Part shown: positions 8,660-17,610 of the stretch, piece after piece
How the letters are laid out: the number at the start of each line of letters is the position of its first letter
Numbering within the stretch: the stretch's first letter is position 1
Assembly: GCA_015654525.1 (NCBI GenBank)
Contig: JAATGT010000213.1
Span: forward strand, 1 to 39,134
Direction of reading: 5' to 3'
Origin: Bacteroidales bacterium
Lineage (GTDB): Bacteria; Bacteroidota; Bacteroidia; Bacteroidales; Paludibacteraceae
Length of the DNA: 39,134 nucleotides
Notes under the pieces: generated by a model
What the model was told of the DNA's origin: nothing
What the model saw: the letters and a program-made list of their open reading frames with translations, nothing else
Databases searched by the model: none
Made by a program: the position numbers and the translations under genes

Positions 8660-9991
8660 ATGAATAAAAAGAAAACAAGATCTTCTATTGTGGTACTTTG
8701 TGCCTTGCTATTAGCTATGCAAAGCCTTGTTGCCCAAACGGAGAAAACCTTCACTTTATCCGAGGTGTTTGAATTGGCTATTGCCAACAGTAAACAATTA
8801 AAACTGGCACGAACAGGCGTTGAAACGGCACGGACAGCTACTAAATTTATAAAAACCACCTCGTTGCCTTCACTTGATGTTTCATTTTCGGCTTCGTATC
8901 TTGGTAATGTTGTATTAATGGATAGAGATTTTTCGAATGTCCAGCATTTCGAAATGCCACATCTTGGTAATAATTTCAGTTTAGAGGCTTCACAAGTGAT
9001 TTTTGCTGGTGGAGCCATAACTACAAACATAGAAAAATCCAAGCTGGAGGAACAAATGGCACAACTTAACTACGACCGTAATGAGTTGGATATTTGTTTC
9101 TTAGTAACAGGGTATTATTTAGATCTGTACAAGTTGAGAAATCAACGTGAAGTATTTCTAAAAAATATTGAGCAGACCGAGATGCTGATTCAGCAGATAA
9201 AATCGAAAGAGTTGCAGGGAATGGCTTTAGGCAGCGATGTTACTCGTCATGAGCTGATGCTGCAAAACCTGAAGTTGGGACTAATTGAAATTGATAATAA
9301 TAGTAAGATAATCAATAACCAACTGGTAGCTACGCTCGGATTACCTGTTGAGGTGAAAATAATACCCGATTCTTCTGTCCTTGATATGGATTTGAGTTCG
9401 GCAAACAAAGAGAATCTGCTTAAAGCTGCTACCGAGAATCTGCCTGAGTTGAAATCGGCGGCTTTGGGCAAAGAAATTGCAGCCAAAGAGACACGCATTG
9501 CAAAAGCCGAATATTATCCGAATATTGCGTTGGTGGCAGCAAATCATTTCGACGGACCTATTTTAATCGAAGTACCTACTATAAATAGTAATTATAATTA
9601 TTGGTATGTGGGTGTAGGAGTAAAATACAACTTGGCATCACTTTACAAAACCAACCGAAAAGTACAACTAGCTAACAAAAAACAATTAATTGCCGAAGAC
9701 CAGGAAGCACTTACGCTGGAACATGCACAAGTGGCGGTGCATAGTGCTTACATCAAATTTATGGAATCGTTTGATAAATTAAAGGTATACGAAACAAGTA
9801 ATCGCTTAGCTGATGAAAACTATCGTATTATCAATAATCGATATTTGAGTGAGTTGGTATTAATTACCGAAATGCTCGATGCCAGCAACACGAAGCTTAA
9901 CGCCGAATTGCAGGTCGTAAATGCCCGGCTTAATGTTATCTACAACTATTATAAATTGCAACGGGAAATTGGAAATAGAATCAGAAAATAA
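8660..9991 (+). CDS. TolC-family outer-membrane efflux protein
   Basis: The outer-membrane channel of a tripartite exporter. I place the start at the ATG at 8660, which gives a clean signal peptide ending SLVAQ; an in-frame TTG at 8633 adds nine polar residues and is less likely. The 443-residue product shows the two repeated long coiled-coil halves of the family: FTLSEVFELAIANSKQLKLA at the start of the first, and repeated Asn/Leu-rich heptads in LKLGLIEIDNNSKIINNQL. The C-terminal helical repeat VVNARLNVIYNYYKLQREIG is also typical. It is the first gene of the operon, 31 bases ahead of the adaptor gene. Confidence 0.9.
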   Translation: MNKKKTRSSIVVLCALLLAMQSLVAQTEKTFTLSEVFELAIANSKQLKLARTGVETARTATKFIKTTSLPSLDVSFSASYLGNVVLMDRDFSNVQHFEMPHLGNNFSLEASQVIFAGGAITTNIEKSKLEEQMAQLNYDRNELDICFLVTGYYLDLYKLRNQREVFLKNIEQTEMLIQQIKSKELQGMALGSDVTRHELMLQNLKLGLIEIDNNSKIINNQLVATLGLPVEVKIIPDSSVLDMDLSSANKENLLKAATENLPELKSAALGKEIAAKETRIAKAEYYPNIALVAANHFDGPILIEVPTINSNYNYWYVGVGVKYNLASLYKTNRKVQLANKKQLIAEDQEALTLEHAQVAVHSAYIKFMESFDKLKVYETSNRLADENYRIINNRYLSELVLITEMLDASNTKLNAELQVVNARLNVIYNYYKLQREIGNRIRK

Positions 9992-10022
9992 CTAATCGGA
10001 ATTATAAAATAAATATAAAGCC

Positions 10023-11057
10023 ATGGGAAAGAAAAGAATGAAATTAGTATATAATATCGTAGTTAGTCTATTACTAATAGGTGGTATTGTTTGGGTAAGT
10101 GCCAAATTTGTACATTTAGGAAATATTGAATTTACAGATAATGCACAGGTAAAGCAGCAAATTGTACCTGTAAACTCGCGCGTACAAGGGTTTATCCGAA
10201 AAATATATTTTAAGGAATACCAACAAGTGAAAAAAGGGGATACGTTGGTCGTAATTGAAGACATGGAGTTTCGCTATCGTTTAGCACAAGCTGAAGCCGA
10301 CTACCAAAATGCTATTGTCGGCAAAAAAGCAATGGGAACCAGCATTCTTACCACTCAGAGCAATATCAGTGCTACGGAATCTGGGATTGAAGAGAGCCGT
10401 GTGAGGTTAGAAAATGCAGAAAAGGAATACATTCGTTACAAAAACCTGTTGGCACAGAAAGCCGTAACACAACAACAGTTTGATGTTGTAAGTGCCAACT
10501 ATCAGGCAACCAAAGCGCACTGCGAGCAAATGCAACGACAGCGGAACTCAACTTCTTTAGTGAAAAATGAACAAACTATGCGTCTCAATCAAAATGATGG
10601 AGGAATTAAATTAGCAAAAGCTGCTTTGGATCTTGCCAGGCTAAATCTTTCATATACCGTGATTCTGGCACCCTGCGATGGAGTTACCGGTCGAAAAAAC
10701 ATTGAAGAAGGGCAACTTATTCAACCCGGTCAGACTTTGCTCGATTTTGTAAACGAAACTGAAAAATGGGTAATCGCAAATTACAAAGAAACGCAGACTG
10801 CAAACATACATGAGGGGCAAAAAGTGGATATTAAGATTGATGCTATTTCAAATGTAACTTTCAAAGGCAAAGTAAAATCAATTTCACGGGCTACCGGTGC
10901 CAGCTTTTCACTCTTTCCGCAGGATAATTCTGCAGGAAACTTTGTAAAGGTGGAACAACGAATCCCAGTGCGCGTTGAGTTTTCGTCGGAAAACAAGAAA
11001 TCGAATTTGGAAAAACTGCGTACTGGTATGAATGTGGAATGTGAAGTAAAATATTAA
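10023..11057 (+). CDS. HlyD/EmrA-type membrane-fusion protein
   Basis: The periplasmic adaptor linking the inner-membrane pump to the outer-membrane channel. One N-terminal membrane anchor (about residues 8-28) is followed by a barrel-sandwich half-motif (VNSRVQGFIRKIYFKEYQQV, then KKGDTLVVIED), a coiled-coil hairpin (about 85-205) rich in Gln, Glu and Ala, the second half-motif (LAPCDGVTGRKNIEEGQLIQ), and a beta-barrel ending LRTGMNVECEVKY. The 344-residue length fits EmrA. It lies between the channel gene and the MFS pump, with only three bases to the latter. Confidence 0.93.
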   Translation: MGKKRMKLVYNIVVSLLLIGGIVWVSAKFVHLGNIEFTDNAQVKQQIVPVNSRVQGFIRKIYFKEYQQVKKGDTLVVIEDMEFRYRLAQAEADYQNAIVGKKAMGTSILTTQSNISATESGIEESRVRLENAEKEYIRYKNLLAQKAVTQQQFDVVSANYQATKAHCEQMQRQRNSTSLVKNEQTMRLNQNDGGIKLAKAALDLARLNLSYTVILAPCDGVTGRKNIEEGQLIQPGQTLLDFVNETEKWVIANYKETQTANIHEGQKVDIKIDAISNVTFKGKVKSISRATGASFSLFPQDNSAGNFVKVEQRIPVRVEFSSENKKSNLEKLRTGMNVECEVKY

Positions 11058-11060
11058 GTT

Positions 11061-12653
11061 ATGGATCATCATTCAGGACCATTTACAATACCTGACATTC
11101 GAAATTTTGTACCCGAGAAAGTAAAGCCATGGATACTATTCAATTTTTTTATTATCTATCAGTTCTCGGGTGGCGTTTATATGGCTGCGGTTGCAGAGAT
11201 GTCGGGCTCGCTGGCGTTGATGCATGAAGACATACTGATGGCAGGCTATGCCTCATTAGTTGGTTTAGGGCTTACGTTTACTATTATGTTACGTCTGAAG
11301 TTTCGTTTTTCCACCAAAACATCATTGTTGGGATCCGGTGTTGGACTTATAGCATGTAATTTAATTTGCATGAATACAAGTAGTGTACCTGTTCTCGTAG
11401 CGACTTGTTTTGTTGCTGGCATCTTCCGCATGTGGGGTACTTTTACCTGCAATAGTAGTATTCAGCTATGGGTAACTCCAAAGCGTGATATGGCGGTGTG
11501 GTTTTGCTATATTCAGGTATGTGTTCAAGGTTTTATATACCTTTCTGGATTAACCACCATTTATATTGCATTTCTTACTAAATGGGAATACATGTATTGG
11601 TTCATTATCGGAGCACAGTTGTGTCTGATATTGATTACATTCGTTACTTTTCGTCATTACCGTCATATGCCGAAACTTCCACTTTTTGGAATAGACTGGT
11701 TGGGGGCTTTGCTTTGGGGAATAACCATATTGTGTGTCATTTTTGTTCTTAATTATGGTGAACATTACGATTGGTATCAATCTACCGAAATTTGGATGGG
11801 AACGATATTTGGCCTAACTGCTCTCGCTCTCAATTTATGGCGTGCATCATTTGTTCGACACCCATATATTGCTAACAACACCTGGCTTTTTCGCCCGGTG
11901 TGGCTAACATTTCTTCTTTTCATTGTGGTCGAAATTCTGATTAGTCCATCCGGGCTTTTTGAACGTATTTATACCGAAGTAATTCTGGGTTATGACTCTC
12001 TCAACCTTGTTTCGCTTAATTGGGTAATTGTGCTTGGCACTGTGCTTGGTGCAGTTTTCGCCTATCAAACTTTTGCCTTGCGTAAGTGGACTTTTAAAAC
12101 AATGACGCTAATTGGATTTCTGCTAATAATAGGCTATTTATTAGTGATGTATTTCATTATTGACTATAATTTGCCTAAAGAAATGCTCATTTTCCCTATA
12201 ATGCTGCGAGGGGCGGGGTATATACTTATTGCTATAACTTTTATCACAGCACTTATGGAAGTTCCATTTTCTAACTTTTGGCAGTCACTTACCGTTCAGT
12301 CGTTTATTAGTGCCTGCTGTGGAGCACTTGTAGGTGAAGCATTTTTGACGCAAGTGTTTAAAATAGTGATGAAGAAAAATGAAATGCTACTTGAAGCGAA
12401 TCTGGATAACGTTAATTTAATTGTACGTCATATTCCTGTGGATACTCTCTACGGTAAACTGCAACAACAGGCTGTGTTGGTTAGCATGAAGGAAATATAC
12501 GGGTGGTTGTGTATTGCCGGACTTTTTTGCCTTATGATGTTTCTTTTAAAAGAAAGTTCCTTACGTTCTCATCGTTTTCAACCCAAATTCAGTACTCTTC
12601 GTAGAAATATTAAACATCAACTAAAAATGGATAAAATAGTGACTGAGGATTGA
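11061..12653 (+). CDS. MFS efflux pump of the DHA2/EmrB type
   Basis: A 530-residue inner-membrane transporter with about 14 hydrophobic segments, as in the 14-helix DHA2 drug:proton antiporters. Recognisable parts are the first segment VKPWILFNFFIIYQFSGGVY, the cytoplasmic loop region (TIMLRLKFRFSTKTSLLGSG) that corresponds to motif A in diverged form, and a long C-terminal basic tail. The Bacteroidota group of such pumps lacks the strict GxLaDrxGrkxxl motif, as here. Gene order channel-adaptor-pump and tight spacing mark one operon under the divergent AraC gene. The substrate is unknown. It ends with TGA. Confidence 0.88.
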   Translation: MDHHSGPFTIPDIRNFVPEKVKPWILFNFFIIYQFSGGVYMAAVAEMSGSLALMHEDILMAGYASLVGLGLTFTIMLRLKFRFSTKTSLLGSGVGLIACNLICMNTSSVPVLVATCFVAGIFRMWGTFTCNSSIQLWVTPKRDMAVWFCYIQVCVQGFIYLSGLTTIYIAFLTKWEYMYWFIIGAQLCLILITFVTFRHYRHMPKLPLFGIDWLGALLWGITILCVIFVLNYGEHYDWYQSTEIWMGTIFGLTALALNLWRASFVRHPYIANNTWLFRPVWLTFLLFIVVEILISPSGLFERIYTEVILGYDSLNLVSLNWVIVLGTVLGAVFAYQTFALRKWTFKTMTLIGFLLIIGYLLVMYFIIDYNLPKEMLIFPIMLRGAGYILIAITFITALMEVPFSNFWQSLTVQSFISACCGALVGEAFLTQVFKIVMKKNEMLLEANLDNVNLIVRHIPVDTLYGKLQQQAVLVSMKEIYGWLCIAGLFCLMMFLLKESSLRSHRFQPKFSTLRRNIKHQLKMDKIVTED

Positions 12654-12980
12654 ATTTTATATGGTATTTATTCTATTCTCAATGGCTTGGTTATTTGCTT
12701 TTAACTAAATAGACATTGCAATTCTCGATATGTAATGCGCTGTTTGGTTTGGACTTTGGATGTTTAATTTAATGACTAATAAGTAATAAAATGAGAGTTG
12801 CAACGATAAATTCTTTTCGAAATAATCTTGTATTAGGTTTATAGATCCAAAGTGATGATATCGCCAAGAATAACAATAACACTCTAAAAAAGGGTATTAA
12901 ACCAATGTACTTTAGATCTGTTTTGAGGCTTTGTGTAAGTTATTATTTTGCAAAACATATTCATTTAGATTCAATCAAAC
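12654..12980. other. Gene-free stretch after the efflux operon
   Basis: About 330 AT-rich bases between two convergent genes. No open frame with recognisable content, tRNA, or clear plus-strand terminator was found. Confidence 0.6.
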
Positions 12981-13013
12981 AAAAAACGGGTGCTGTCTTT
13001 ATCGCAGCACCCG
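12981..13013 (-). terminator. Rho-independent terminator
   Basis: On the minus strand a perfect 9-bp stem (CGGGTGCTG / CAGCACCCG) with a 9-base loop is followed by six T. It lies 17 bases after the stop of the gene at 13030-13713. Confidence 0.92.
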
Positions 13014-13029
13014 TATAGTTTGTTGGTTT

Positions 13030-13713
13030 TTATTTTGCCTCGTTGGTCGTCGAAGTTTTTTTTTTTCGCTTGTAAATAACTATTGAGGCGGCTTTATATT
13101 TCTGGTAAAACTCCGGAGCTTTGCGCTGGAACTGAGTGGCAAGGCGGTCGAGTACATTCTTTTTTAAGTCGGCAGCTTCGGCAAACAGGTCGGCTATTTG
13201 TTGCGTGTAACCAGAGCGATCTATCTCAGCAGTGCGTTTGTCTGAATTTGTGGTGTTTAGCTCGGCATAACCGGCTTTAAATTCAGTTATTTCGGCAATT
13301 GTTATTCCTTGCTCTGTCAACTGTTCCGGCGTAAGCTTGTCGGCTTCTTCAATCACAATGGCAACTGCTTTAAGGAGGTCGGGTATCGACATTCGGTCTA
13401 CTGCTGTTACTTTGTAGTTAACTTTGCCCTGTAGTGTTTTGTCATTCTGCGAAACGGCAAACGAGTGCACTGCTCCCGATATATCCAACAGATAATCGAT
13501 GACCGTGTTTGCTACTGCGTTTTTGTTTTTTGTGATACCGGTCAGATTTTTGGCTTGCTGAATTCCAAGTTCTTCAGTCAGCTTGTTGATTGTCTCCAGT
13601 CGAGCCATGCCTGTGGCAAATGCAGGTATCATAGCTACTTCTTTTGGATACTTTTTTGCTTCTATGACCATCAATTTGTAAGAAGCATGTTTGGCATTTT
13701 GGTAATCATTCAT
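13030..13713 (-). CDS. Helical protein of unknown function
   Basis: A 227-residue, soluble, predominantly alpha-helical protein with no signal peptide and a basic tail (YKRKKKTSTTNEAK). Features that look conserved are DYLLDISGAVHSFAV, VDRMSIPDLLKAVAIVIEEA and LDRLATQFQRKAPEFYQKYK. I recall similar uncharacterised proteins in Flavobacteria and Bacteroidales but know no function. It has its own terminator at 13013-12981 and a plausible promoter at 13775-13747, so it is a single-gene unit. The 21-bp heptapeptide array lies about 550 bases upstream on the same strand, an order that recurs at 37.5-38.6 kb with another protein of similar size. Confidence 0.75.
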   Translation of the reverse strand: MNDYQNAKHASYKLMVIEAKKYPKEVAMIPAFATGMARLETINKLTEELGIQQAKNLTGITKNKNAVANTVIDYLLDISGAVHSFAVSQNDKTLQGKVNYKVTAVDRMSIPDLLKAVAIVIEEADKLTPEQLTEQGITIAEITEFKAGYAELNTTNSDKRTAEIDRSGYTQQIADLFAEAADLKKNVLDRLATQFQRKAPEFYQKYKAASIVIYKRKKKTSTTNEAK

Positions 13714-13746
13714 AAAGTATTTTTTTTAGTTTGATAAAAGTTAATG

Positions 13747-13775
13747 CAAATCTATAAAATATTTTCCGAATCAAA
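13747..13775 (-). promoter_or_regulatory. Candidate promoter of the helical-protein gene
   Basis: The minus strand shows TAGATTTG (13754-13747, -7 box) and TTTG (13775-13772, -33 box) with a 17-base spacer, slightly short of the usual 19. The start codon lies 33 bases downstream. Confidence 0.45.
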
Positions 13776-13915
13776 AATGAGTAAAAGAGTGCTTTTAAAT
13801 ATTTTTATCTGAAAATAATTATGTGACAGTTTGCCGTGAATTTTTTTTATAATATTTTAGCAAGATTCGTAGCGCAAAATGCATTAGTCTATATAGATAT
13901 GCTGTGTGATAATTA

Positions 13916-14131
13916 TTATTGATATATTTTTTTACCACATAGTTCACAATAGTTTTGAATAGAAGATATAAGACTAAGAGCACATAGTATTATCCCGAAT
14001 ATCGGGATAATTTCTGGCTGCGCAAAAGTATCGTCAGATACTTTTACTATGTGAACTAAGTTTTTTAGCCCCTTAATTTTGTCGCTTATAGGGATATTTT
14101 CTATGTGTTCTATTGTGGAAAAACAAATCAA
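13916..14131 (-). pseudogene. Possible relic of an adenylate/guanylate cyclase C-terminus
   Basis: An open frame (TTG at 14131, TAA at 13916-13918) reads IPISDKIKGLKNLVHIVKVS, resembling the end of class III cyclase domains (a lysine, 'LKG/LKN', then P-V-x-I/V-x-x-V). The usual Pro of 'xxPV' is Leu here. A hydrophobic stretch follows (IIPIFGIILCALSLISSI). No cyclase core is present upstream: a stop closes the frame after about 12 further codons. The match is weak and the frame may be chance. Confidence 0.25.
13989..14011. repeat. Perfect 10-bp inverted repeat
   Basis: ATTATCCCGA and TCGGGATAAT flank a 3-base loop. It is not followed by a T-run on either strand, so it is more likely an operator-like dyad or a remnant palindrome than a terminator. 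Confidence 0.6.
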
Positions 14132-14257
14132 TAAATAACGAAATCTACCTATGTAGTTGTCTCACGGTATTGAGTAACATTCGCAGCAAGCATTGTTTCG
14201 GTTTATTTTCGTTGTTGGTCCGGTTTATTATCCATTTCATTTTGTCAATACAGTTCC

Positions 14258-14680
14258 TTAGTCTGTTCTGCGCGCTGTGTAATTTGTGTAATTTATAATG
14301 TAATTTGTCGAGCAAATAATGTAACTTGCAAAGTTGGCTTTGTAATCTACAAATTTCATGATGTAATTTGCAGAGATGGCTTTGTAATTTGTCGAGTTTA
14401 TAATGTAACTTGTCGAGCAGGTTATGTAAGATGTGAGGTTAACAATATAGTTTGTTGAGCCGACTATGTAGGTCATCCATTTAATTATGTAATCTGTAAA
14501 GTTAACTTTGTAATTTGTCTAATTAGTTTTGTAACTTGTCGAGTTAGCTTTGTAACTTGTGTAGCCGGTTATGTATATTCTGTAGTTGGTACTGTCCAAA
14601 AAACTGTGTAAATAAAAAGAAATTATTATGGCATGGGTTCTGTCGATTTTTAAGTTCAGTTCTGCCTGCATTATCGGCAT
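14258..14680 (-). pseudogene. Heptapeptide-repeat frame spanning the 21-bp array, cut by one TAG
   Basis: On the minus strand one frame runs from ATG at 14680 to TAA at 14258 with a single TAG at 14519-14521. It translates almost wholly as seven-residue units of the form x-N-S-T-N-Y-I/K. The Tyr is present in all 14 units, and where the DNA departs from TGTA to TATA (14446) the codon becomes TAT, still Tyr. At the TAG, the other well-conserved units have TCG (Ser), so a single C to A change explains the stop. The N-terminus is uncertain: the open frame extends to 14839 but would then overlap pepP antisense, so I chose 14680. The plus strand is also largely open in one frame (one TGA at 14455), as expected for a period of seven codons. 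No function is known. Confidence 0.45.
14299..14592. repeat. Array of fourteen 21-bp tandem repeats
   Basis: Fourteen consecutive units of exactly 21 bases start at 14299, 14320 and so on to 14572. The approximate consensus is TGTAATTTGTCGAGTTAGCTT. TGTA begins 13 of the 14 units (TATA at 14446). Partial units continue to the left (14278, 14287). Unit length is perfectly kept while sequence has diverged, so insertions and deletions have been excluded or the array is read in triplets. It lies about 150 bases upstream of pepP. Confidence 0.9.
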
Positions 14681-14698
14681 ATAATCATTTATAATTTT

Positions 14699-14706
14699 TA
14701 TCTTTG
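14699..14706 (+). promoter_or_regulatory. Candidate -7 box of pepP (TATCTTTG)
   Basis: TATCTTTG matches the Bacteroidota -7 consensus and lies 40 bases before the pepP start. No clear TTTG is present 19 bases upstream. Confidence 0.5.
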
Positions 14707-14746
14707 CATTTGCAAAAAAAACGTATAATAATAAACGATATATAAA

Positions 14747-16528
14747 ATGGAACAAATAAAAAAACGCCTCGAATTGCTTCGCGAAGCAATGAAAAATGCC
14801 GGCGTTTCGGCTTGTATAATTCCCGGTACCGATCCGCATGCCAGTGAGTATATAGCCGACTATTGGAAAGAACGTGTGTGGATTTCGGGTTTTACAGGCT
14901 CAGCAGGAACTGCTGTAGTGGGGCTTGAAAAAGCCGGATTGTGGACCGACTCGCGTTATTTTTTGCAAGGTGCAGAGCAACTCGCCGACACCGGAATCGA
15001 TTTGATGAAACTGGCTCAGCCCGAAACGCCTGATATTATTAGCTGGCTGTGTGCCGAACTTAAAGCCGGCGAACGGGTGGGAGTGAACGCTCAGATGTTT
15101 TCGGTAAATGCTTATGCAGCCATGAAAGCCGAGCTGAAAGCTGCCGGGGTGGAATTGGTTTCCGTCGACCTGCTTTCGCAGGTGTGGACCGACCGTCCGG
15201 CATTGCCATCCGATCCGTTTTTTGTTTTCGACTCCCAATATGCCGGAAAATCTGTTGCCGAAAAACTTCAGTCGCTTCGCGGGCAAATGAAAAAAGAACA
15301 TGCCGGAGTGTTTGTGCTCTCGGCTCTCGACGAAATTGTGTGGCTGTTCAACATTCGTGGCAACGATGTAAGCTACAATCCGGTGGTTATCTCTTATGCA
15401 CTTGTCACCGAAGACAAAGCCACTCTGTTTGTTGCGCCCGAAAAGGTGACTCCCGAGGCTACGGCTTTTCTACAGTCCGAAGGTGTTTCCGTTGCTCTGT
15501 ATACCGATATTTACAAGGCCTTGAAAGCTATTCCGTTTTCCGAACTGGTCTTGTTGGATGGTGCCAAGCTGAACCAGTCTTTGTTCGAAGCCATTCCTTC
15601 CGGTTGCGGAATATGCAACCGTTTGTCGCCGGTAAACAAAATGAAAAGCATTAAAAACGCTGTGGAAATAGAAGGCTATCGTCGTGCCATGGTGGAAGAC
15701 GGTGTGGCACTTACACGTTTCTACATGTGGCTCGAAGAAAATGTAAAGACCGGCAAGCATACCGAATTGTCTATCGACAAACAGTTGTGCAAATTTCGGA
15801 GCACGGGTAAAAACTTTATGGGCGAAAGCTTCGGATCTATCGTTGGGTATGGCCCTCACGGTGCAGTAGTCCATTACAGCGCCACGCCTGAATCGGCTTC
15901 TACCCTAAAAGCTGAAAATATCCTGCTCATTGATTCCGGCGGTCAGTACCTCGACGGAACGACCGATATCACCCGTACCATTGCGCTGGGAACACCTACT
16001 GTGCAACAAAAAATGGATTTTACCCTGGTGCTAAAAGGAAATATTGCACTGGATACAGCCATTTTTCCGGTTAATACACGCGGTTCGCAGATTGACATTC
16101 TGGCGCGTAAAGCCATGTGGGACTTAGGGCTTAATTACGGACACGGAACCGGCCATGGTGTAGGTCATTTCCTCAATGTGCACGAAGGACCGCAAAGCAT
16201 TCGTGCCGAAGAAAACTCTGTGGTATTGGAGCCGGGCATGGTGATGTCCAACGAACCGGGGCTGTATCGTACCGATCAATACGGGGTACGTACCGAAAAT
16301 ATGATGGTGATTGTGCCTGCTCAGACAACTGAATTTGGGCAATTTCTCAAATTCGAAACACTCACGCTTTGTCCGATCGATCAGGAACTCATCGATTTGG
16401 AAATTATGACTCAGACTGAGATTGACTGGATAAATAAGTATCATCAGAAAGTGTATGATAAAATTTCGCCGCTGCTCAACGAAGATGAGCGCGACTGGTT
16501 GAGTCGTAAATGTGCTAAACTGAGATAG
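14747..16528 (+). CDS. pepP: Xaa-Pro aminopeptidase (aminopeptidase P, M24B)
   Basis: It removes N-terminal residues that precede proline, using two metal ions, probably in the cytoplasm (no signal peptide). The 593-residue length fits the three-domain form: two creatinase-like N-terminal domains (from IIPGTDPHASEYIADYW and from about residue 160) and the C-terminal pita-bread catalytic domain. Metal ligands are visible in LLIDSGGQYLDGTTDITRT (two Asp), GHGTGHGVGHFLNVHEGP (His), MSNEPGLY (Glu) and VRTENMMV (Glu). The adjacent queF starts 43 bases later on the same strand. GC content looks clearly higher than in the array just upstream. Confidence 0.95.
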   Translation: MEQIKKRLELLREAMKNAGVSACIIPGTDPHASEYIADYWKERVWISGFTGSAGTAVVGLEKAGLWTDSRYFLQGAEQLADTGIDLMKLAQPETPDIISWLCAELKAGERVGVNAQMFSVNAYAAMKAELKAAGVELVSVDLLSQVWTDRPALPSDPFFVFDSQYAGKSVAEKLQSLRGQMKKEHAGVFVLSALDEIVWLFNIRGNDVSYNPVVISYALVTEDKATLFVAPEKVTPEATAFLQSEGVSVALYTDIYKALKAIPFSELVLLDGAKLNQSLFEAIPSGCGICNRLSPVNKMKSIKNAVEIEGYRRAMVEDGVALTRFYMWLEENVKTGKHTELSIDKQLCKFRSTGKNFMGESFGSIVGYGPHGAVVHYSATPESASTLKAENILLIDSGGQYLDGTTDITRTIALGTPTVQQKMDFTLVLKGNIALDTAIFPVNTRGSQIDILARKAMWDLGLNYGHGTGHGVGHFLNVHEGPQSIRAEENSVVLEPGMVMSNEPGLYRTDQYGVRTENMMVIVPAQTTEFGQFLKFETLTLCPIDQELIDLEIMTQTEIDWINKYHQKVYDKISPLLNEDERDWLSRKCAKLR

Positions 16529-16571
16529 TAAGTCATTTCAATAAGCCAATAATTTCGTCACCTGATCAATT

Positions 16572-17468
16572 ATGGATTTTAATATAAAGGACTCTTTACT
16601 CGGAAAAAAAACAGAAACACCCGATCAATACGGCTCTGAAATTCTGTTTCGCATTCCGCGTTCCGAAAACAGGCTGCATTACGGACTCGATGACGCACAG
16701 CTACCTTTTGTGGGCTACGATGTGTGGAATTGTTATGAGCTTTCGTTTCTCACCGACAACGGCTTGCCTGTGTCGCGCGTGCTCAAGCTGATTTATGCAG
16801 CCGATAGTCGGTTTTTAGTCGAATCCAAATCGTTGAAATTATATCTCAATGCCTTCAACATGGATCGGTTCGGACCAACGGTTGCCGAAGCCGAAAAGCG
16901 GGTTGCAGGTATTATTCAATCCGATTTAAGTACGCTGCTGGAAACGCGGGTGTCGGTCGTTCTGTTCGACAGTCGAAGTGAAGAGAAACAGGCTTTTTCT
17001 TCATTGCAACAACTTAATCTGAACGTGCTGGTGCCGGTTCAGAAGCAAGAATCCATTGTGTTTTCGCGCTTTGTGGAGTCACCGGAATTGCTCCGTAGCA
17101 TTTCTGTAGATTCCGATCGCCAATATGCTTTTCATTCCGATTTGTTGCGGTCCAATTGTCGTGTCACTAATCAACCTGACTGGGGCGATTTATTTGTCCG
17201 CATCACTTCGCGTCACGATATCGATCTGGCATCGGTGATGGAATATCTTGTTTCGTTCCGAAAAGAAAATCATTTTCACGAAGAAGTAGTGGAGATGATT
17301 TACAAGCGTTTTTGGGATGCTTTTCAACCTTCGGAGCTTATGGTGGCGGCTATGTACACACGTCGTGGTGGCATTGACATCAACCCGATTCGGGCGTCTC
17401 GTGCCGATTTGATTGATGAAATATTGGTGAGTACCCACTTTCGGGTGGCTAAAACGATGAGGCAATAA
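16572..17468 (+). CDS. queF: NADPH-dependent 7-cyano-7-deazaguanine reductase (bimodular QueF)
   Basis: It reduces preQ0 to preQ1 in queuosine synthesis for tRNA modification. The 298-residue length and two T-fold modules match the type II (E. coli-like) enzyme. The N-terminal module bears the signature ESKSLKLYLN (84-93), which contacts NADPH and substrate. The C-terminal module bears the catalytic Cys and Asp in LRSNCRVTNQPDWGD (C196, D203), FHE near residue 236, and YTRRGGIDINPIRAS near the end. All active-site residues I know for the family are present. It probably shares a transcript with pepP. No other queuosine gene is in the window. Confidence 0.95.
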   Translation: MDFNIKDSLLGKKTETPDQYGSEILFRIPRSENRLHYGLDDAQLPFVGYDVWNCYELSFLTDNGLPVSRVLKLIYAADSRFLVESKSLKLYLNAFNMDRFGPTVAEAEKRVAGIIQSDLSTLLETRVSVVLFDSRSEEKQAFSSLQQLNLNVLVPVQKQESIVFSRFVESPELLRSISVDSDRQYAFHSDLLRSNCRVTNQPDWGDLFVRITSRHDIDLASVMEYLVSFRKENHFHEEVVEMIYKRFWDAFQPSELMVAAMYTRRGGIDINPIRASRADLIDEILVSTHFRVAKTMRQ

Positions 17469-17561
17469 CAGCTTCTTCGAAAAAAAATGATTGTAAAGCT
17501 CTTGAAGCTTTGTTGTTTGTAAAGCTCGGATACAATTTAGTCTCAAAAAATTCGGTCAAAG

Positions 17562-17592
17562 TTTGTCAAAACCAAAAAAGGATGTATCTTTG
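17562..17592 (+). promoter_or_regulatory. Promoter of tRNA-Leu
   Basis: TTTG (17562-17565), a 19-base spacer, and TATCTTTG (17585-17592) match the Bacteroidota sigma-ABfr consensus exactly. The tRNA begins 19 bases further on. Confidence 0.85.
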
Positions 17593-17610
17593 CACCCGCA
17601 TTACACACTT

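Noticed and set aside
14299-14592. CRISPR array
   Set aside because: The units abut with no unique spacers, and no cas gene is in the window.
14681-14839. Minus-strand extension of the array frame into pepP
   Set aside because: It overlaps the start of pepP antisense and has no repeat units; it is probably chance.
15184-15654. Long alternative frames inside pepP, tsf, gltX and uvrA on either strand
   Set aside because: They are shadows of well-supported genes and show no family motifs.
17495-17511. Hairpin AAAGCT/AGCTTT after queF as a terminator
   Set aside because: The stem is only 6 bp and no proper T-run follows.
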